The translations under genes were made by a program, and so were the position numbers. From Epiperipatus broadwayi (taxonomy: Eukaryota; Onychophora; Udeonychophora; Euonychophora; Peripatidae), in assembly GCA_028023455.1 (NCBI GenBank), contig JAQFVV010000030.1, positions 9,078,876 through 9,142,875 of the forward strand: a stretch of 64,000 nt of DNA, read 5' to 3'. Below the pieces are notes generated by a model. The model was not told the DNA's origin. It saw only the letters and a list, made by a program, of their open reading frames with translations, and did not search any database. This document shows, in pieces, positions 58,793-64,000 of the stretch (the stretch's first letter is position 1; each line of letters begins with the position of its first letter).

Positions 58793-59264
58793 GTACAAAG
58801 AAGAAAATTTAAAGAAGCTGCTCATGTGATAATGGCAAAAAATTCCATAACCCAACCTAGTGTGACAATACATAATGTATGGAAACCACTAATCAATTTT
58901 GCTCTTAGGAAAAAGTGGAGAAATCAGGAGGAACCTCATAGATAAGTACATAAAATTACTACAGATTGTTGTATTTGACAGAATGTCTCAGTTGGTTAGA
59001 GTGTTACCTTAAAATTTAATATTCAAGAATCTAAGGGCCCAGATTCAAATCCCATGCTACTACTGTCACTGATCAGGCCAGAAACACCTGAAGAAGAGGG
59101 GAGAAAACTATCTCACAAAACATTGAGCATATACTAATCTTTTGATATGCTATTCCTAACAGTTGAATGTATTTGAAATATTTAAATAAATTTAAATTTT
59201 TCTAAAGACATTCAATACCCACCATATTAGATGATGGAAATAATCCAATATAAAAATACAATTT
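58793..59264 (+). mobile_element. tRNA-derived SINE, family A, copy 3
   Basis: Plus-strand near full-length copy starting GTACAAAGAAG, with A box TGTCTCAGTTGG, B box AGATTCAAATCCC and body GTCACTGATCAGGCCAGAAA. Closely matches 1133-1610. With the minus copy 90 bp upstream it forms a head-to-head pair about 1 kb long. Confidence 0.8.
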
Positions 59265-60317
59265 TATATTCATTTTATTTAAAAAATAAAAGTAAGCTAA
59301 GTAAGTTTCTTTATTATTTTTATTTTTTCAGCGAAAAATTAATGAAGACATACTCAATAAAATATATGTAAATATATCACCTCAATTTATTATTTATAAC
59401 TCTATTATCATTATTATTTTAAAATTTTGTTTTATTTTTAGCTTAATTTATATATGTATACTATTAATATAAAATTCATTTGTGTTATATATAGTATGTG
59501 TGTGTGTTGGAAAGTACTATACACTTGCAGTTCAATAAACAATATTTATTTTATTTTAATCAATGTTTCTCAATAAAACACAAGTAATTATACATGATGC
59601 ATGATATATGTGATGGGATTTTGGACCAAAATGTAGCAGATATTACTGTTCACCTGTATTTTAATTCTACAATCAAAATGTAATATTGTATACCATAGAA
59701 TGAATAAACTGCACTCTATTGTATATTTACAGCATGAATGCTTCAGTTTATCTTTAAATCATATAGCTTTAATGAAGAGACTATTCTATAACTTCATCAA
59801 TCTTATATATGGCTACCTATTTAAAATATTGGCAGGGAAAAAAGTTTTGAAATATTTTTTAAAGATTGATGTAATTAATAATTGATTGTAAATCAAAAAA
59901 ATGGATAAACATTGATGATGATCAGTATGGAAAATCCTCGCATAACAAAAATGCATACACACACTGTCATGTAAACAAATACATACATACATACACATGT
60001 GAATAATTATATAACTTTAATATTAACAACAGACGCCACTTTTAGCATTACATTATATAAATATTTTATGAAATATTAATTCAAAGTTATTAAAATTTAA
60101 AGATCATATTACAAAGAAACATTAATTCAATAAATGCAAGAAAAAAAATCGATTATTAGATATTGAACTTACATAACATAATAATTCTTTGAGGCAGATA
60201 AATATCATGAGTGGGTTGTGAAAATAACCATACAAACAAACTGCTTAATATATATGTATATTACAAAGAAATCAAGTCATATGTCACATAACCTAATTTA
60301 ACAAGCTTGTATTACAA
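59265..60317. other. Unassigned A+T-rich DNA
   Basis: A short (CATA)n run at about 59980-59996. No gene. Confidence 0.5.
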
Positions 60318-60542
60318 ATGTTATATATAGAACTCACAAATAAGCTCTTAATAAGCTTTGCAGAATATCTCCAACCCCAGATCAGTTTCTGCTACCTCAC
60401 TGAGAAAGCCAGTAGCAGAAACTGATCTGGGATTGGAAATCCTAGCATCTCACTGAGAAAGCCAGTAGCAGAAACCAGTCTGGAGTTGGAGATATTCTGC
60501 AAAGCTTGTTAAGAGCTTATTTGCAAACTCTATATATAACAT
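60318..60542. mobile_element. Foldback element with internal tandem unit
   Basis: The arms begin ATGTTATATATAGAAC...AAATAAGCTCTTAATAAGC and end with the inverse at 60542. The right side is a tandem of two 53-bp units (60396-60448 and 60449-60501; CTCACTGAGAAAGCCAGTAG...), and the left arm holds one more unit in inverse orientation (GCAGAATATCTCCAACCCCA). Non-coding. Confidence 0.75.
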
Positions 60543-61391
60543 ATGTCTATTAATATACTGAAATAGGACTAAGGTTTTAATCCACTTTTAGATTTATACA
60601 ATTCTATATAACAATGTATGAGAATTTAAATTCTGAGGCTAATGGGTATTAGAAATAACCAGATTGGCTATCTTTGGATTGAGTATTCAAACTGATGATT
60701 AACATACTTGGCATCCAGCCATATGTCACAAGCTTCTTAGATGTTAACCTCTCTGTTTATCCATTACTAGTTTAGAAAAATAAAAAAATGGTATTGCATC
60801 ATAAGCAGTGTGTGTGGAGTAGCTATATTTAAATAAGTTTGGAATGAGAGAGAAATGGATAACTAGAATTAAAAGTAATATGAATATAATAAAATAAAAA
60901 ATGTATTTATACTTTTACAATATTTATATTCCTTATAGGATATTTAGGGATGAAAGCAATGTATAAAGAAAATAATATACATATTGGAGAAATTTTTTTG
61001 AATTAGATTGAATTCATATTAGGCATTAAATGAATATTTATTTTGATATTTTTTAAAAATATTTTAAATAATTGTTATATAAAATATATTAAAATTGATT
61101 ATAGTAAAATAACTCCCATTTATCACAAAAATATTTATTAATCTACATACAGGTATAAATAAATAACACACTTAAAATAACTATTATGGATATTTTAATT
61201 TATAATCATTATTCTTTTGATATTTTATTATTTATTTCATTAATTTATTTGTACTTAAACATAAACAGTCTAAATTATTTCATTGAACTTTTAATAAATG
61301 TGAAAGTTTCAAAACAAAATAAACTCACATGGGAATTAAAATAGATATATTTAAAATATTTGTTTAATAACATAAGGTCTCATATAAGGAT
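60543..61391. other. Unassigned A+T-rich DNA
   Basis: No gene recognised. Confidence 0.5.
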
Positions 61392-62762
61392 TTGGTTCTA
61401 GTCTTATAGCTAAAGACGCCACTCAATGGTGATGTTTTCATGCTAAAATACATAAAAATGCCGTTTCCGCGGTCAACACGTTCTAACCCGCATTTTCTAT
61501 AATACAACTTTTTAGTTGTGCTACATATTGCAGGCCACTATGTCGTGTCGCAGTACAGCATGTATGTTGCATCGCAGCTAATAAATTTGGCGAATTCACA
61601 CAGTTTATACAATTGTTATGGCTTCGTGAGAGGGTGTGTATATTTGAATTGGATAGAAATGTTGTTTTGATTGAATTTTTTTTTTTAAAGTATTGAAATG
61701 TTCAGATTTTCTAAAGTAATAATTATCAGACTTTTTACACCATACTGTATTGAAGTTTTAAGTGTGAAAATGTTGACAAGATATATGTGTAAAGTGAGTT
61801 GGAATTAGGTAATGCGTCAAGTAACGTATTGTTCGTAACATTCCACGAGACAAACAATATTTTACCGTATGTTTATTTTTGAAGTAAAAAATAGTGGAAA
61901 CACAAAAATATCCAGTAAGAAAAGTAAAATTCTACACTCTTTTTTTAAATTTCATAAAAAGCATATATTATAAACATAGTTAATAAGTAAAGAAGACATT
62001 TTATATATATATTTGTTGTTGTTTAAAAACTTTTACTTTCTTTCATTTCTCCGACAACTGTTATACTTTGTTCAATATATTTTATGTTTATTGTTATCAT
62101 TTATTTTATATATGTTAATAAAAAATAAGTATTTACAAAAAGTACAATATTTTTTTATTTTAGCATTACAAACAACAGAACCCTAACCCTAATCCTAACC
62201 CTAAAACTAGCTCTAAAACTAACCCTAAACCTAACCCTAAATCTAACCTTACTTTTACTTTTTGGTGTCATTCTATTTGAAGTAAAAAATAGTGGTAATA
62301 TCTGTTTGTCTGTAAAAAATAAAAATGTAAAATGAAGATTAAAAAAGTAAAAAATAACACAATAATATCTGTTTGTAAAAATTAAAATTTAAAAAGAAGA
62401 CTAAAAAATTTTATTTTTTATTCTGATTATGAGTTTTTAAACAACAACAACAAAAAAAAAGCCGTAACCCCACTAAAAAAATATCCGATAGAAAATTGTT
62501 TATTCTAATAAAGCAAAATAAAAAACACGAATCAAATTGTAATTTGTTGATTTTATTTTACATTTATTGTTATCATTTAATTTGTATATGTTAAAAAAAA
62601 AAAAAAATTTAAAAAAGACAATTTTTTATTTTTTTTATTTTTGCATTACAAAAAACACATCAAAAAGATTAAAATCAACAGCCTGGGAATGTTCATATTT
62701 TATAGTTTTAGCGTAAAAACAGCGCCACCAAATGGCATCTTTATCTATAATACTAGCACCAA
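61392..62762. mobile_element. TIR element of 1.4 kb carrying telomere-like repeats
   Basis: The left end TTGGTTCTAGTCTTATAGCT... and the right end, inverted (TTGGTGCTAGTATTATAGAT...), remain similar for about 55-85 bp, including AAAGACGCC / AAAGATGCC and GCTAAAA. There is no transposase. The interior has a telomere-like block (62179-62250) and direct repeats: TTGAAGTAAAAAATAGTGG at about 61879 and 62277, and TTTATTGTTATCATTTA...GCATTACAAA at about 62087-62173 and 62566-62652. Superfamily not assigned. Confidence 0.65.
62179..62250 (-). repeat. Interstitial telomere-like repeats
   Basis: About ten CCCTAA-type units (TTAGGG on the minus strand), several degenerate (CTAATC, CTAAAA, CTAAAC). TTAGGG is the telomere repeat of most animals outside arthropods and nematodes. 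Confidence 0.85.
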
Positions 62763-63107
62763 GGATTCTACTATAATATATCAATTAATAAAAAAATTCA
62801 GATTATACTGCAAGCACATATATTTTATTTTCCTTTATTATCCCTTCCACATTTGATGTGCTATATTTTACACAATAAAATAATTTCTGAGCATAATGCT
62901 ACAATGTTTTACAAAATTTTAGAACATACTAGAAATTAATACTGATTTAAAAACATCAAAATAAAAGAGAGGTCCTAATTTCTTGATAACTAGACCACTA
63001 TTATATTTTATAAGAGAAAAATAAAAGATAATAAAATATTTTTTAAACAACGATTTTATTAATTAGTGGACTAAAAGATACAAAATAATTAACAAAGGAA
63101 TTTGCCT
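62763..63107. other. Unassigned A+T-rich DNA
   Basis: No gene recognised. Confidence 0.5.
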
Positions 63108-63361
63108 CTTAGTTAATTTGCCATTCTTGAAAAATATCAGGAATCTTATGAATCTAGACTTGTTATAAAACAATTGGAAAATATATGAATATTATCATTT
63201 TATAAAAGCATTTGAGGCTTGAATAAATCCTAAAAAATCAAAAAGGTCTCAAATGCTTTTAGGAAATGACAATATTCTTCCAATTTTCAATTGTTTTATA
63301 ACAAGTCTAGATTCTTAAGGTCTCTGATATTTTCCAAAAATGACCCATTAACCAAGAATGG
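63108..63361. mobile_element. Foldback element with about 110-bp arms
   Basis: The left arm includes GAATCTAGACTTGTTATAAAACAATTGG and AAAAGCATTTGAGG; the right arm is its inverse (CCTCAAATGC-like end at 63247, CAATTGTTTTATAACAAGTC, TCTAGATTC, CCAAGAATGG). The loop is only about 30 bp, so nearly the whole element can form one hairpin. Arms are diverged by small indels. Confidence 0.75.
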
Positions 63362-64000
63362 ATTATTTTGCTGATGATTTTGTTATTTTGTACATTTTAG
63401 TCAACTATTTACATAAAATAATTATTTTAAAAAAATCGTTTTTATACATCTTATTTTTTATTTTTTAGTTATACTTAAATATTATTTTAAAAAATGATTT
63501 TAAAAAAATCTGGCAAAAATTATAATTTAATAATATGTGAAAATATAAAATATGCCCTCTAACAAATAAATTCTAAATTTAAATATTATGTAATCATTTA
63601 TTATATAAAAATATTTGCATATTGTTTTTATAATTAATTCTCTAACCTTTTTTTTTTACACATTTATTTTTTTCACAAAATATTTATAAAATATTAATTA
63701 TTTCAGAATAATAATTCATATTTTAGGAGATAATATTTTCTTTTAATTAAGTAAGTATGAGTTTAAATAAAAATATTAACAAAATTTTATTTTAAAAATG
63801 TAATATTTCTGTTCACTGTCACCAACGATTTTCCTTGGGAAACCTAAATATGTGAGTTCGCATTCTAGAAGGAAATACATTATTTTTATTGTTAACAATT
63901 CAAAAATGTGGGCATCCTGACAGAAACTCAGACAGAGCAAATCAATATAAAAGCATTTAATTTATTAAAAACAAAGAATATTGCCCAAATAATATTAAAT
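63362..64000. other. Unassigned A+T-rich DNA
   Basis: No gene or repeat recognised up to the window end. Confidence 0.5.

Overview
The window is eukaryotic, strongly A+T-rich, repeat-dominated DNA. I see no convincing intact host protein gene. Nearly everything recognisable is a transposable element, most of them decayed. The mix is Penelope-like, CR1/jockey-like and EN-RT-zinc-finger LINEs, long tRNA-derived SINEs often arranged head to head, many foldback/MITE elements, one hAT-type element and the end of a Ty3/gypsy element. This suits an intergenic or very long intronic region of a large animal genome. My best guess is a mollusc, probably a cephalopod such as an octopus. That is inference from repeat style, not from a diagnostic gene.

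Layout. 1-960: end of a gypsy pol plus its LTR. 1133-1610: a long tRNA-derived SINE (family A). 3451-5235: a hAT-like element with an 8-bp target duplication. 5269-8825: a MITE, two hammerhead-carrying SINEs (family E), a perfect 71-bp-arm foldback and an inverted pair of family F fragments. 9712-11807: a 2.1-kb TIR element (family J). 12970-16020: a minus-strand LINE (family G). 16-27 kb: mostly unassignable, with small foldbacks, one E SINE, a tRNA-Gly-like element and a short J element. 28.8-31.3 kb: 5' part of a second G LINE. 31.5-31.9 kb: an E remnant and an F insertion with a hammerhead-like core. 32.1-35.6 kb: a CR1-like LINE (family H) interrupted by a MITE. 37-39.1 kb: a third G LINE. 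39.8-45.2 kb: three minus-strand H-type RT remnants, with microsatellites and a J element between them. 45.2-46.6 kb: inverted A SINEs, a MITE and a second F insertion. 46817-49499: a 5'-truncated Penelope-like element with a GIY-YIG endonuclease. 51.9-52.4 kb: a LINE zinc-finger remnant. 53.4-54.7 kb: a three-unit satellite. 56.3-56.8 kb: three tRNA-Gly-like copies. 58.3-59.3 kb: a head-to-head A SINE pair. 60.3-63.4 kb: two foldbacks and a 1.4-kb TIR element that contains telomere-like repeats.

The most interesting system is SINE family E. It places a hammerhead ribozyme fold (core CUGAUGA...GAAA, palindromic stem III, extended stem I) next to a tRNA-like Pol III promoter, and occurs in several copies. 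A second short family (F), flanked by 16- to 21-bp target duplications, carries a separate hammerhead-like core with a GUC cleavage triplet. The 3' end of the Penelope-like element carries a third related motif. Together these suggest that self-cleaving-RNA retroelements (retrozyme or Sm-alpha-like) have been active here. All assignments come from reading motifs by eye; no search or folding program was run.
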